Part shown: piece after piece, positions 37,874 to 46,144 of the stretch
Layout of the letters: each line of letters begins with the position of its first letter
How positions within the stretch are numbered: the first letter of the stretch is position 1
Assembly: GCF_001050015.1 (NCBI RefSeq)
Contig: NZ_CVTB01000256.1
Location: forward strand, 1 to 56,292
Length of the DNA stretch: 56,292 bases
Direction: 5' to 3'
From: Mycolicibacterium malmesburyense
GTDB lineage: Bacteria > Actinomycetota > Actinomycetes > Mycobacteriales > Mycobacteriaceae
Notes under the pieces: generated by a model
The model's database searches: none
Told to the model about the DNA's origin: nothing
The model's input: only the letters and a program-made list of their open reading frames with translations
Position numbers and translations under genes: made by a program

Positions 37874-39088
37874 ATGACCGCAGTTGACGAGAAGGCCCAC
37901 GGCAGCGCCGTCTACTACGACCCGTACCGGGTGGACATCGTCGCCGACCCGTATCCGACATACGCCCGGCTGCGCGAAGAGGCGCCGCTCTATTACAACG
38001 AGGCCTACGACTTCTGGGCGCTGTCACGCCACGACGACGTCGAGCGGGCGCTGCTCGACTGGCAGACGTTCTCCAACAGCCGGGGCGACATCCTCGAACT
38101 CATCCAGTCGGAGTTCGACATGCCCAAAGGCGTAATGATGATGGAGGATCCGCCGGTCCACACGATGCTGCGCGGGCTCATGTCGCGGGTGTTCACCCCG
38201 CGCCGGATGGCCGCGCTCGAGGATCAGATCCGGCAGTATTGCGTGAACTGCCTCGATCCCCTGGTCGGTCTCGACCGGTTCGACATCATCGCCGAGCTCG
38301 CGTCGATGATGCCCATGCGCGTCATCGGCATGCTGCTCGGCATTCCCGAATCGGAACAGGTGTCGGTGCGCGACGCCAACGACGCGAGCCTGCGCACCAA
38401 ACCCGGTTCACCGATGAAGGTGGTGCGCGCGGACAAGATCGCCGACGGCAGCATCTACGCCGAATACGTTGACTGGCGGGCGAAGAACCCGTCGGACGAC
38501 CTGATGACCGCGCTGCTCAACGTCGAGTTCGAAGACGAGAACGGGGTGACCCGCAAGCTGACGCGCAAGGAGATCCTGCACTACACCCAGGTCGTCGCCG
38601 GCGCGGGCAACGAGACCACGGGCCGGCTGATCGGCTGGCTGGCGAAGGTGCTCGCCGAGCACCCCGATCAGCGTCGCGAGGTGGTCTCGGACCGGTCGCT
38701 GTTGCAGCGCGTCGTCGACGAGACGTTGCGCTACGAGCCGACCGGTCACAACGTGGCGCGTCTGGTGACACGGGACTTCGAGGCGCACGGGCGCACGGTC
38801 CCGGCCGGCAGCGCGATGCTGCTGATGTTCGGCGCGGCCAACCGCGATCCGCGCCGCTACGACAACCCCGACACGTTCGACATCCGTCGGGACAACATCA
38901 GCCACATCACCTTTGGTAAAGGCGTGCACTACTGCCTGGGGGCCAACCTCGCCCGGCTGGAAGGCCGCGTCGCGCTCGACGAGTTGCTCAACCGATGGCC
39001 GGAGTGGGACATCGACACGGCGAGCGCCCGTCTGGCGCCGACGTCGACGGTCCGCGGCTGGGAGCGGCTGGAGGTCGTGCTCGGCTAG
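37874..39088 (+). CDS. Cytochrome P450 (first of three)
   Basis: The 404-residue soluble bacterial P450 has the I-helix oxygen motif AGAGNETT and the ExxR pair in DETLRYEP. The heme loop FGKGVHYCLGANLAR carries the thiolate Cys near residue 356. The Asn in AGNET replaces the more usual Asp/Glu. Start ATG 37874 follows GGGGAG. It would need ferredoxin and reductase partners; none is encoded within the window apart from the small Rieske protein at 41955. Regulation is probably by the divergent TetR. Substrate unknown; the neighbourhood suggests hydroxylation of a lipid or terpenoid-like compound. Confidence 0.93.
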   Translation: MTAVDEKAHGSAVYYDPYRVDIVADPYPTYARLREEAPLYYNEAYDFWALSRHDDVERALLDWQTFSNSRGDILELIQSEFDMPKGVMMMEDPPVHTMLRGLMSRVFTPRRMAALEDQIRQYCVNCLDPLVGLDRFDIIAELASMMPMRVIGMLLGIPESEQVSVRDANDASLRTKPGSPMKVVRADKIADGSIYAEYVDWRAKNPSDDLMTALLNVEFEDENGVTRKLTRKEILHYTQVVAGAGNETTGRLIGWLAKVLAEHPDQRREVVSDRSLLQRVVDETLRYEPTGHNVARLVTRDFEAHGRTVPAGSAMLLMFGAANRDPRRYDNPDTFDIRRDNISHITFGKGVHYCLGANLARLEGRVALDELLNRWPEWDIDTASARLAPTSTVRGWERLEVVLG

Positions 39089-39116
39089 GTGTGATGCAGC
39101 TGGTGTCGCCGACTCG

Positions 39117-39163
39117 TTGACGGGTGGATCGCACGCACCCGGTACGCGGGATCCACCCGTCAA
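39117..39163 (+). terminator. Long hairpin after the P450 gene
   Basis: A perfect 14-bp inverted repeat (39117-39130 with 39150-39163; arm TTGACGGGTGGATC) has a 19-base GC-rich loop. No T-tract follows. It starts 28 bases after the P450 stop and probably ends or stabilises that transcript. Confidence 0.55.
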
Positions 39164-39223
39164 GCGTCCGTGACTTCCAGACCCGGCTGTTTGCGACGGC
39201 CCCGTTTGGGGCAAGCTCGACGC

Positions 39224-39463
39224 ATGAGCAAGATCATTTCCCGTGCCATGATCGCCGCCGCCGCTGCCGCCCCGATCGCCGCCTTCTCGATCGCCTCGGC
39301 GGCATCCGGTGTGGCCCAACCCATCAACTGTCCCAACGGGCAGTGGTGGGATCCGGTCGACAACGTCTGCCGAGGCCCGGTGGCGACCGCACCGCTGGCA
39401 TGCGCGCCAGGTGAATACTGGAACCCGATCACCAACCTGTGCCGGCCGCTCGGGCAGTACTAG
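39224..39463 (+). CDS. Small secreted protein with two Cys-Gly-Trp-Pro-Asn-Cys repeats
   Basis: The 79-residue protein starts at ATG 39224. It has a signal peptide of about 31 residues (Ala-rich, ending GVAQ). The mature chain is little more than two copies of one 15-residue motif: CPNGQWWDPVDNVCR and CAPGEYWNPITNLCR. Each copy has a Cys at both ends plus the shared G-x-[WY]-W-x-P-x-x-N core, suggesting two small disulfide loops. The pattern recalls carbohydrate- or chitin-binding mini-modules, but the family is unknown. The frame opens earlier, at 39170, but only ATG 39224 gives a signal peptide. Confidence 0.8.
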   Translation: MSKIISRAMIAAAAAAPIAAFSIASAASGVAQPINCPNGQWWDPVDNVCRGPVATAPLACAPGEYWNPITNLCRPLGQY

Positions 39464-39511
39464 CGGCGGCTGAAGGCCTCGACGCCGCGCCCCGGTCGGG
39501 ACGCCGGCGCG

Positions 39512-40669
39512 TCAGTCGAGCGCGAAATCGATGACGCCGCGGATGATCTCGCCGTTGAGCAGGTCCTGGTACGCGGCGTTGATGTCGTCGAGACGGTATC
39601 TGCGGGTGATCATCTCGTCGAGTTGAAGCCGGCCCGACTGATAGAGGCCGGCCAGCCGACCGATGTCGGCGCGCGGGTTGCACGACCCGAACACGGTGCC
39701 GACGAGGTTCTTGTTCCAGAGGATGAAGTCCTGCAGCGCGATCTTCACCGACCGCGTTGTCTGCGCCGTCATTCCGGTCAGCACGCAGGTCCCGCCCTTG
39801 CGCGTCAGCTTCAGATAGGCGTTGACGTCCTCGCCCGCGATCAGCGACGGTGCGGCGATCACGCTGTCCGCCATCACGCCGCTGGTGAGGTCGCGGACGA
39901 GATCGAGCGCCTCCGCCACCGTCGGAACACTGTGTGTCGCACCGAATCGCAGCGCGGCCTTCTGCTTGAACTCGACCGGGTCGACGGCCACGATCTGCGC
40001 GGCGCCGTTGATCCGGGCGCCCTGGATGGCCGCGGTTCCGATGCCGCCCGCCCCGATCACCACGACGGTGTCCCCGCCGCGAACGTTGGCGCGGTTCGTC
40101 GCTGATCCGTATCCGGTCGGGACGGCGCAGGACAGCAGCGCGCTCGCGACGAGCGGCAGGTGCGCGTCGATCTTGACCAGCGAGTGCGCCGACACCACGG
40201 TGTGCCGCGCGAAGGCGCCCACCTTGGACAGATGGCCGAGCGGGCGGCCGTCGAGGGTGTGGTGGCGGAACGTCTGATCGGTGGGCATACCGGGCACCAT
40301 CGTCCCCGCACCCTCGTCGCACAGGTACTCCAGCCCGGAGGCACACCATCGGCACCGTCCGCACACCGCCACGAACGACATCACGACGTGATCGCCGACC
40401 GCGAATTCGTCTACCCCGTCGCCGGTTTCGACGACCGTGCCCGAGCCCTCGTGCCCGCCGATCGTGGGGAACATCGGTGTCAGGCCGTACTGGCGGGCGA
40501 CGTCGTTGGAGATGGACATGTCGCCCTTGAGGATGTGGTCGTCGGAGTGGCACAACCCGGCGGCGGCCATCTCGACGAGCACCTCACCGGCACGCGGCGG
40601 ATCGAGTTCGTACTCTTCGACCGACCACGGACCGCCGACGTCGTGCAGGATCGCCGCCCGGCTCCTCAT
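39512..40669 (-). CDS. Zinc-dependent alcohol dehydrogenase, NDMA-dependent type likely
   Basis: The 385-residue medium-chain dehydrogenase has the catalytic-zinc segment GLCHSDDHILKGD and GHEGSG. Structural-zinc cysteines lie in CGRCRWCASGLEYLC, and the Rossmann motif is GAGGIGTAAIQGA. The GLCHSD segment and length match the mycobacterial group that uses tightly bound NAD and a carrier (often called NDMA-dependent); this is a family inference. ATG 40669 overlaps the stop of the P450 upstream, so it is co-translated and would oxidise the alcohol formed by that P450. Confidence 0.9.
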   Translation of the reverse strand: MRSRAAILHDVGGPWSVEEYELDPPRAGEVLVEMAAAGLCHSDDHILKGDMSISNDVARQYGLTPMFPTIGGHEGSGTVVETGDGVDEFAVGDHVVMSFVAVCGRCRWCASGLEYLCDEGAGTMVPGMPTDQTFRHHTLDGRPLGHLSKVGAFARHTVVSAHSLVKIDAHLPLVASALLSCAVPTGYGSATNRANVRGGDTVVVIGAGGIGTAAIQGARINGAAQIVAVDPVEFKQKAALRFGATHSVPTVAEALDLVRDLTSGVMADSVIAAPSLIAGEDVNAYLKLTRKGGTCVLTGMTAQTTRSVKIALQDFILWNKNLVGTVFGSCNPRADIGRLAGLYQSGRLQLDEMITRRYRLDDINAAYQDLLNGEIIRGVIDFALD

Positions 40670-41871
40670 CGCGTCGGGCGGAAGGTGACGGGAAGGCGTA
40701 CCGGAGAGCGGAAGGGCAGACCCGCGAGCCGGGTGTCGTCGTCGACCTGTAGCTCGAAATCCGTTGCGCGATCGAACAAACTGGTCAGCATGACCCGCGT
40801 CTCCACCCTCGCCAGGTGCATGCCCAGACAGCTGTGCAGCCCGCCCGCGAACGAAGTGTGTGCGCGCCGGGGGCGCCGGATGTCGAACACATTCGCGTTC
40901 TCCCAGCGTTTTTCGTCGCGGTTCGCCGAACCGATGCAGAGGTTCACCTGGGCGCCCTGCGGTATCGGGATGCCGTGCACCTCCACGTCGCACGTCGTGC
41001 TTCTCGGCACCGTCACCAGCGGTGTCTCGAAGCGCAAACCCTCTTCGATCGCGGCGGGTATCAGCCCCCGGTCGCGCTGAACCGCGTCGAGCTGTTCGGG
41101 ATGGTTCAACAGCAGATACAGCAGATTGCCCGACGACCGGTATGTGGTCTCCAGCCCGGCCGGAAGCAGCAGCCGCAGGAAGGAGATGATCGCCTCGTCG
41201 GTCAGCTTCTCACCGTCGATCTCCGCAGCGACCAGGTCGCCGATGATGTCGTCGGTCATCCGGCGGCGCCGCTGGTCGATCTGGTCGCCGAAGTACTCGC
41301 CGAGTTCGACCGAGGCCGTCAGGCCCGCCTCGATGTCCTCGGTGATCGATATCAGTTCGAACGACAAGCGGCGGAACAGGTCGAGGTCCTCCTGCGGCAG
41401 CCCCAGCAGCGCAGCCGTGACTCGGGTGGGGAACTCGAACGTCACGGCCTTGACCAGATCGACCTCACCGTCGTCGATGAACTCGTCGATCAACCGCTCA
41501 CAGATCGGGGCGATGACATCGGGTTCCCACTGCGCCAACGCGCTCTGCCGGAACGCATTGGCGATCAGGCCGCGGTGGTCGTGGTGCTGCTTGCCGTGCA
41601 TGCCGAGGATCGTCGGGCCGAACACCACCTCGATCGTGCGGTGGTACACCTGTGAGCCGTAGACGTCGCTGTCGCGGAACGCGGCGAACACGCTGTCGTA
41701 GTCGAACAGCGTCCACTCCTCCGGCGGCAACAGCTCCGGCGGCATCTGCGAGGTGTCCATGATGGTGCCGCGCCACACCGGTTCGGTCCTGCGCATGTAC
41801 TCGAAGAAGCCGTAGGGATCGCCGGCGACGTCGGGAGCGGACGTGTCCTTGGTACCGGTGCTGATCGTCAC
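40666..41871 (-). CDS. Cytochrome P450 (second)
   Basis: From GTG 41871 (GGGAGG five bases upstream) the protein has 401 residues; an earlier GTG at 41886 overlaps that ribosome-binding site. The ExxR motif is in EEGLRFETP. The I-helix reads LLPAGLETTYR, and the heme loop is FAGGLHSCLGMHLAR. It is divergent from the small Rieske gene across an intergenic region carrying a 22-bp element repeated at 49730. It forms an operon with the alcohol dehydrogenase. The likely role is hydroxylation of an alicyclic or branched intermediate. Confidence 0.93.
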   Translation of the reverse strand: MTISTGTKDTSAPDVAGDPYGFFEYMRRTEPVWRGTIMDTSQMPPELLPPEEWTLFDYDSVFAAFRDSDVYGSQVYHRTIEVVFGPTILGMHGKQHHDHRGLIANAFRQSALAQWEPDVIAPICERLIDEFIDDGEVDLVKAVTFEFPTRVTAALLGLPQEDLDLFRRLSFELISITEDIEAGLTASVELGEYFGDQIDQRRRRMTDDIIGDLVAAEIDGEKLTDEAIISFLRLLLPAGLETTYRSSGNLLYLLLNHPEQLDAVQRDRGLIPAAIEEGLRFETPLVTVPRSTTCDVEVHGIPIPQGAQVNLCIGSANRDEKRWENANVFDIRRPRRAHTSFAGGLHSCLGMHLARVETRVMLTSLFDRATDFELQVDDDTRLAGLPFRSPVRLPVTFRPTR

Positions 41872-41904
41872 CTTGCCTCCCGGCACTGGGTTGGCCCTCT
41901 ACCC

Positions 41905-41926
41905 GCCTATCTTTACTATTTTAGGT
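41905..41926. promoter_or_regulatory. Shared 22-bp element, copy 1 (P450/Rieske divergent promoter)
   Basis: The element has outer arms GCCTA and TAGGT around the AT-rich centre TCTTTACTATTT. On the opposite strand it matches the element at 49730-49751 at 20 of 22 positions. Both lie between a minus-strand P450 gene and a plus-strand Rieske gene. AT-rich composition and position point to a regulator site overlapping the promoters. Confidence 0.8.
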
Positions 41927-41954
41927 AATCTAGGTCAAGGACCGAAGGGACGTG

Positions 41955-42311
41955 ATGCAGCGCCGACCGGTGTGTGCCATCGAGGACCTGCCACCGGGAA
42001 GCATGAAGCTGGTGCAGGCAGGCAAGTTCGGCGTGGGCGTCTACAACATCGACGGATCGGTGTACGCGATCGCCAACTACTGCGCCCACGAGGGCGCACC
42101 GCTGTGCGCCGGATACGTTCGGGGCACCACCGAGTACGCGCCCGACCTGCCGGACCGCGTCCGCCATGTGCGCACCGGCCGGGTCGTCCGATGCCCTTGG
42201 CACCAATGGGAATTCGACATCCCGACCGGGGTCAACCTCGCCGATCCGACGAAACGAGTGCGCACCTATGAGGTCGAGGTCGCCGACGGACAGGTGTACC
42301 TGACCGCATGA
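41955..42311 (+). CDS. Small Rieske [2Fe-2S] protein
   Basis: The 118-residue single-domain Rieske protein has cluster ligands in YCAHEGAPLC (CxH) and CPWHQWEFD (CxxH). Its length fits ferredoxin-type Rieske proteins such as NirD-like or biphenyl-dioxygenase ferredoxins. GTG 41952 is three bases upstream and also possible. It could donate electrons to the P450s or to the Rieske oxygenase at 49802, or act with the amidohydrolase encoded next. Its stop overlaps that gene by 4 bases (ATGA). Partner choice is inference. Confidence 0.9.
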   Translation: MQRRPVCAIEDLPPGSMKLVQAGKFGVGVYNIDGSVYAIANYCAHEGAPLCAGYVRGTTEYAPDLPDRVRHVRTGRVVRCPWHQWEFDIPTGVNLADPTKRVRTYEVEVADGQVYLTA

Positions 42312-43363
42312 CCGTCATCGACGCCTCGGTGCAGCCACACTTCCGGTACAACGCCGAGATCCGGCGCTACCTGGCCGACCCGCACAAGCTCCGCGCGATC
42401 CCCGACGTCGAACAGCAGTGGTATCAGGCCCCTGGCGGCGACTACCGGCAGGACCTGTACCGCGACGGCTATCCGGGATCGGATCCGGAGGTCGTCGCAC
42501 GTCATCTGTTCGATGAGGGCACAGCGGACTACGCCGTGCTCAACCCGCTGACCCGGGGCAACATCGCCGACTATCTGCTCAACAGCCGAATCTGCGCGGC
42601 GGTCAACGACTGGCTGCTCGACCGCTGGCTCGAACCCGACCGCACCGGACGGTTCCGCGGCACCATCCGGGTCAACCCCGAGGACGTCCGGGGCGCCGTC
42701 GCGGAGATCGAGCGGTTGGCGAGCCATCCGAAGATGGTTCAGGTCGGTGTCCCGTTGCAGTCGCGGGAACCGTACGGCAAGCCGGTGTTCGAGCCCATCT
42801 GGGAGGCCGCCGCCGCGCACGGGTTGCCGGTCGCGGTGCACATCAGCGGCGGCAACGGCGTCGATTATGCGCCGACATTCGCCGGGCACGCCTACACCTA
42901 TCCCGGATACGCATCGTTCATGCCGCTCAACGGTTTCGTGCACCTCGCGACCCTGATCGTCGAGGGGACGTTCGGCAGGCACGCCGGCCTGAAGTTCGTG
43001 TTCGCCGACGGTGGTTACGACGTGCTGACCCCGCTGATGTGGCGGCTGGACACCTTCTGGATGTCGATGCGCGACCAGACGCCGTGGGTCGACCGCTATC
43101 CCAGCGAGTATCTGCGTGACCACGTGCGGTTCTGCACGTCGGGCCTCGACGGTCCCACCGCCATCGACCAGGCAGCGCGGTGGATGGACTTCACCGACAA
43201 GGCCGATCTGGTGATGTACGGCTCGAGTTACCCACACTGGTCGACCATCACGCCGGCCGATGGGGCGCTCGGGCTCGACGAATACCAACGCGAGAAGGTG
43301 TTGTGGCGCAACGCCAGTGACCTGTACGCATTGGAGGCCGACGTGAAGGCAGAAGTGCCATGA
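42308..43363 (+). CDS. Amidohydrolase-2 family protein, probably without canonical metal site
   Basis: The 351-residue protein has the TIM-barrel amidohydrolase-2 layout of its neighbour: GRFRGTIRVNPED, HGLPVAVHISGG with His178, and MYGSSYPHWS near residue 307. Where relatives have DxDVHP at the start, this has DASVQPH, with Gln in place of the metal-binding His. The late Asp of SxDYPHW is Ser307. It may be a regulatory or structural subunit, or use another metal arrangement. It is the second gene of a Rieske-amidohydrolase-amidohydrolase operon and overlaps the next gene by 4 bases. Confidence 0.85.
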   Translation: MTVIDASVQPHFRYNAEIRRYLADPHKLRAIPDVEQQWYQAPGGDYRQDLYRDGYPGSDPEVVARHLFDEGTADYAVLNPLTRGNIADYLLNSRICAAVNDWLLDRWLEPDRTGRFRGTIRVNPEDVRGAVAEIERLASHPKMVQVGVPLQSREPYGKPVFEPIWEAAAAHGLPVAVHISGGNGVDYAPTFAGHAYTYPGYASFMPLNGFVHLATLIVEGTFGRHAGLKFVFADGGYDVLTPLMWRLDTFWMSMRDQTPWVDRYPSEYLRDHVRFCTSGLDGPTAIDQAARWMDFTDKADLVMYGSSYPHWSTITPADGALGLDEYQREKVLWRNASDLYALEADVKAEVP

Positions 43364-44490
43364 CGGCCGTCGAGATGGCCCGACGGGATTCCACCGCCGA
43401 TGTCGCGGTCACGATCGTCGACACCGACGTACATCCGATGCCCGTCTCGGTCGACGAACTCAAGTCCTACGCCCCGGCGCCGTGGCGGGACACCCTGTGG
43501 CCGACGGGCAACGCCGTTGCGCCGGTCCCGCACTTCTACGACACCCCCGACTCCTACAAGACCAACTCGCTGCGTGTCGACGCCAAACCGCCCGGTGGCG
43601 GCCTGCCGGGCAGCGACCCCGACTTCGCCGCCCGGCAGCTGTTGGTCGAGGCCGGCGTGAGCATCGCCGTGCTGGAACCGATGTGCGATGCGCAGCTGCC
43701 GCAGGCCGAACACGTTCTCAAGGCCACCTACAACGACTGGCTGGCCGACGTGTGGCTCGGCGCGGCCAACTGGCACGGGCGCTGGCGCGGAGCCATCAGC
43801 ATCACGGCGCAGGATCCGTCGGCCGCCGCGGCCGAGGTCGAACGCTGGGCCGGGCACCCGTACCTGGCCGAGGTGCTGATGACGCCGCAGACCCGCGGAA
43901 TCCCCTTCGGCAGCCCGCATTTCGATCCGCTCTACCGCGCGGCGTCCCGGCACGGCCTGCCCGTCGCCACCCACCTGATGGGACAGACCCCGTACGAGCT
44001 GATCCCGATCTACCCGGTGGGCAACCCCGCGCACTGGCACGACTTCTTCGCGGCGTGGCCGCTGCTGTACGTATCGCATCTGATGAGCCTGGTGTTCGAC
44101 GGCGCCTTCGACCGTCATCCGGACCTTCGCGTCGTGTTCGTCGAAGGCGGGTTCACCTGGGCGATGCCGGTGATGTGGCGCATGGACCGCATCTGGGAAC
44201 GACGCAGATCCGATCTGCCGCACGTCAAGCGCAGGCCGTCGGACTACGTCCGCGAACACGTGCGCTTCACCACCCAGCCGTTGGAGGAGGCCCACGTCGG
44301 CGTGTACCGCGAGTACCTCGAGATGATGGATCTCGGCGACAACCTGATGTTCTCCACCGACTACCCGCACTGGAGCTACGACTCGCCGCAGTGGGCGATC
44401 CGGCGATTCCCCGCCGACCAGCGCGAGCGGATCATGCGCGGTAACGCGAGCGCCCTCTACCGCCTGCCGTCGACGGTCAAGGCGCTCTAG
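43360..44490 (+). CDS. Amidohydrolase-2 family hydrolase/decarboxylase, canonical metal site
   Basis: The 376-residue protein has intact ligands in DTDVHP (residues 21-26), THLMGQ with His205, FVEGGFTW, and FSTDYPHWS with Asp334. Family members include ACMSD-type decarboxylases and C-C or ring hydrolases. It is paired with the divergent, ligand-poor paralogue encoded just upstream (ATGA overlap), so a mixed complex is plausible. Its stop overlaps the convergent SDR gene. The reaction is unknown; within this cluster, ring cleavage or decarboxylation would fit. Confidence 0.9.
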   Translation: MTAVEMARRDSTADVAVTIVDTDVHPMPVSVDELKSYAPAPWRDTLWPTGNAVAPVPHFYDTPDSYKTNSLRVDAKPPGGGLPGSDPDFAARQLLVEAGVSIAVLEPMCDAQLPQAEHVLKATYNDWLADVWLGAANWHGRWRGAISITAQDPSAAAAEVERWAGHPYLAEVLMTPQTRGIPFGSPHFDPLYRAASRHGLPVATHLMGQTPYELIPIYPVGNPAHWHDFFAAWPLLYVSHLMSLVFDGAFDRHPDLRVVFVEGGFTWAMPVMWRMDRIWERRRSDLPHVKRRPSDYVREHVRFTTQPLEEAHVGVYREYLEMMDLGDNLMFSTDYPHWSYDSPQWAIRRFPADQRERIMRGNASALYRLPSTVKAL

Positions 44491-45203
44491 CGATTTCGGG
44501 CGCGACGCTGCGCCTCGAGCGGGACGATCGGCGGGCGGGCCGACGGCCCCCTGGTGACCGCGTGCAACCGGATCTCGGGCAGGTCGACCGACGGGTCGAC
44601 GGTGTCGAGCCACGCCACGGCGTCGGCCACGTCGGCGGCGCGGATCGCGTACATCTCGAACGGTACGTCCTGCAGCATCTCGGTCTCCACCGGTCCCGGC
44701 GTGACCACGTGCACGTTGATTCCGTCGCGGTCGACCTCCTGTGCCAGCGCGCCTGCAAAAGCGTTCATGCCGGCCTTGGTCGCCGAGTAGGCCGTGCGGG
44801 CCCGCATCGGCTCGTGCGCCGCCGACGACGAGATGAACACGAACCGCGAACCGGCCCGCATCCGCGGCAGGGCGGCCGATGTCACCACGAAGCAGGAGTC
44901 GAGGTTCGCCGACATGATCTCGCGCCACTGCTCGAAAGTCTGCTTGCGGGCATAGGTTCCACCGAGCGCCCCCGAGGCGTGAACCAACAGGTCGATGGTG
45001 CCTGCGGCCTCGACGGCGGGTTCGAATTTCGACGGCACGCTCGCGTCCGCGACGGCGTAACGCGCCCCCATCTCCTCGGCGGCGGCCCGCAACGGTGCCT
45101 CCCGCCGTGCCGTCAACACGACGTCATAGCCGAGTTCGGCGAGCCTGCGCCCGCACGCCTTCCCGATGCCCCCGCTGCCGCCGGTGATCAACGCCGTTCG
45201 CAC
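44487..45203 (-). CDS. Short-chain dehydrogenase/reductase
   Basis: The 238-residue classical SDR has the cofactor motif TGGSGGIGKACG at the N-terminus and the conserved HASGALGG strand region. The catalytic FISSSAA (Ser) and YSATK (Tyr, Lys) are present. The arginine-containing TARRE after strand 2 suggests NADP preference. The chosen start is GTG 45203; longer open frame upstream is not SDR-like. It lies 40 bases after the GntR gene on the same strand, so the two are probably co-transcribed. Likely oxidises or reduces a secondary alcohol/ketone in the pathway. Confidence 0.9.
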   Translation of the reverse strand: MRTALITGGSGGIGKACGRRLAELGYDVVLTARREAPLRAAAEEMGARYAVADASVPSKFEPAVEAAGTIDLLVHASGALGGTYARKQTFEQWREIMSANLDSCFVVTSAALPRMRAGSRFVFISSSAAHEPMRARTAYSATKAGMNAFAGALAQEVDRDGINVHVVTPGPVETEMLQDVPFEMYAIRAADVADAVAWLDTVDPSVDLPEIRLHAVTRGPSARPPIVPLEAQRRARNR

Positions 45204-45243
45204 ACAGTGCCTTTCAGTACCTTTTGGTGCCGTACCGTGTCGT

Positions 45244-46053
45244 TCAGCGCTTGCGCTGGGCCAGTGCCTGCGGGGACAGGGCGACGATCCGCTGTTCGGG
45301 TTCGCCGGCCAACAGGTAGGTCTGGGTGTCGGCGACGTGGCGGGCGGCCAGCTTGCGGGCCCGCTCGACGTCGCCGGCCTCGATCGCGTCGGTGATCTTG
45401 GTGTGCACTCCCAGGGCGATGCGGCGCCTCTTGATCGAGGGATATTCGCCTTTGGCCGCGGTTTCGTTGGCCCACCAGTTGAGGTGGCCGGTCCACAACG
45501 TCTCGAGGCTGCCGACCACCGCGACCATCGTGTGGTTACCGCAACCGCGGACGATCTCGTCGTGGAAGAGCCCGCCGATCTCGGTGAACCGCGCGCCGTC
45601 CTCGATGTGTTCCTCCATCGCGGCGTTGAACTCGCGCAGTTTCGGGACGAGGGTCTTCGCGCGATCCGGGCGGCGCGCGGCCAGCGCCGCGCACATCGGA
45701 TCGAGTTCCTGCAGTGCGGTACCCAGGTCGGCCAGTGGGACGTAGTCGCTCTGCAGCAGCAGGCCGAGCATGTAGGCGGCATTGGCCTTGGCGGGCGCAT
45801 GGACCACCGCACCGCCGCGGTTGCCGCGGCGAACGGAGACCAGGCCCTCGGTTTCGAGGATTCGCAACGCTTCTCGCAACGACACCAGGCTCACGCTGAA
45901 CTGCTCGACGAGCACTTCCTGCCGCGGCAGCAGGTCGCCGTCGTTGAGTTCACCCTCGATGATCTGGCGACGGAGTTCGTCGGCCACGATCTCCGCCGTG
46001 CGGCGTGCGCCCAGCCGGCGACGCGCCTCGGGCCCGATTCCCAGTGTTGTCAT
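45244..46053 (-). CDS. GntR-family (FadR/FCD type) transcriptional regulator
   Basis: The 269-residue protein has an N-terminal winged HTH (IVADELRRQIIEGELNDGD then LPRQEVLVEQFSVSLVSLREALRILETEGLV, in shorter pieces). An all-helical C-terminal FCD-like domain follows, with acidic and His residues (FHDEIVRGCGNH, GVHTKITDAIEAGD) typical of ligand or metal binding. It sits at the middle of the catabolic cluster, divergent from the CoA-transferase and about 4 kb from each shared 22-bp element. It is the best candidate regulator for the cluster. ATG 46053 start. Confidence 0.9.
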   Translation of the reverse strand: MTTLGIGPEARRRLGARRTAEIVADELRRQIIEGELNDGDLLPRQEVLVEQFSVSLVSLREALRILETEGLVSVRRGNRGGAVVHAPAKANAAYMLGLLLQSDYVPLADLGTALQELDPMCAALAARRPDRAKTLVPKLREFNAAMEEHIEDGARFTEIGGLFHDEIVRGCGNHTMVAVVGSLETLWTGHLNWWANETAAKGEYPSIKRRRIALGVHTKITDAIEAGDVERARKLAARHVADTQTYLLAGEPEQRIVALSPQALAQRKR

Positions 46054-46108
46054 GTCTTTGCAATATTAACAGTGATAGCGCCGCGGCCAGCGGCCTCCGT
46101 TCTGCCAA

Positions 46109-46117
46109 TAGTCACTA
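46109..46117. promoter_or_regulatory. Short palindrome in the GntR/CoA-transferase divergent promoter
   Basis: TAGTCACTA is a perfect odd palindrome between the divergent starts (46053, 46145). GntR regulators of the FadR group often bind short palindromes of this kind. It shares only the TAGT/ACTA core with the 22-bp element. Low confidence. Confidence 0.3.
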
Positions 46118-46144
46118 AGATGGCACCGAAACCGGGAGGTGGGC

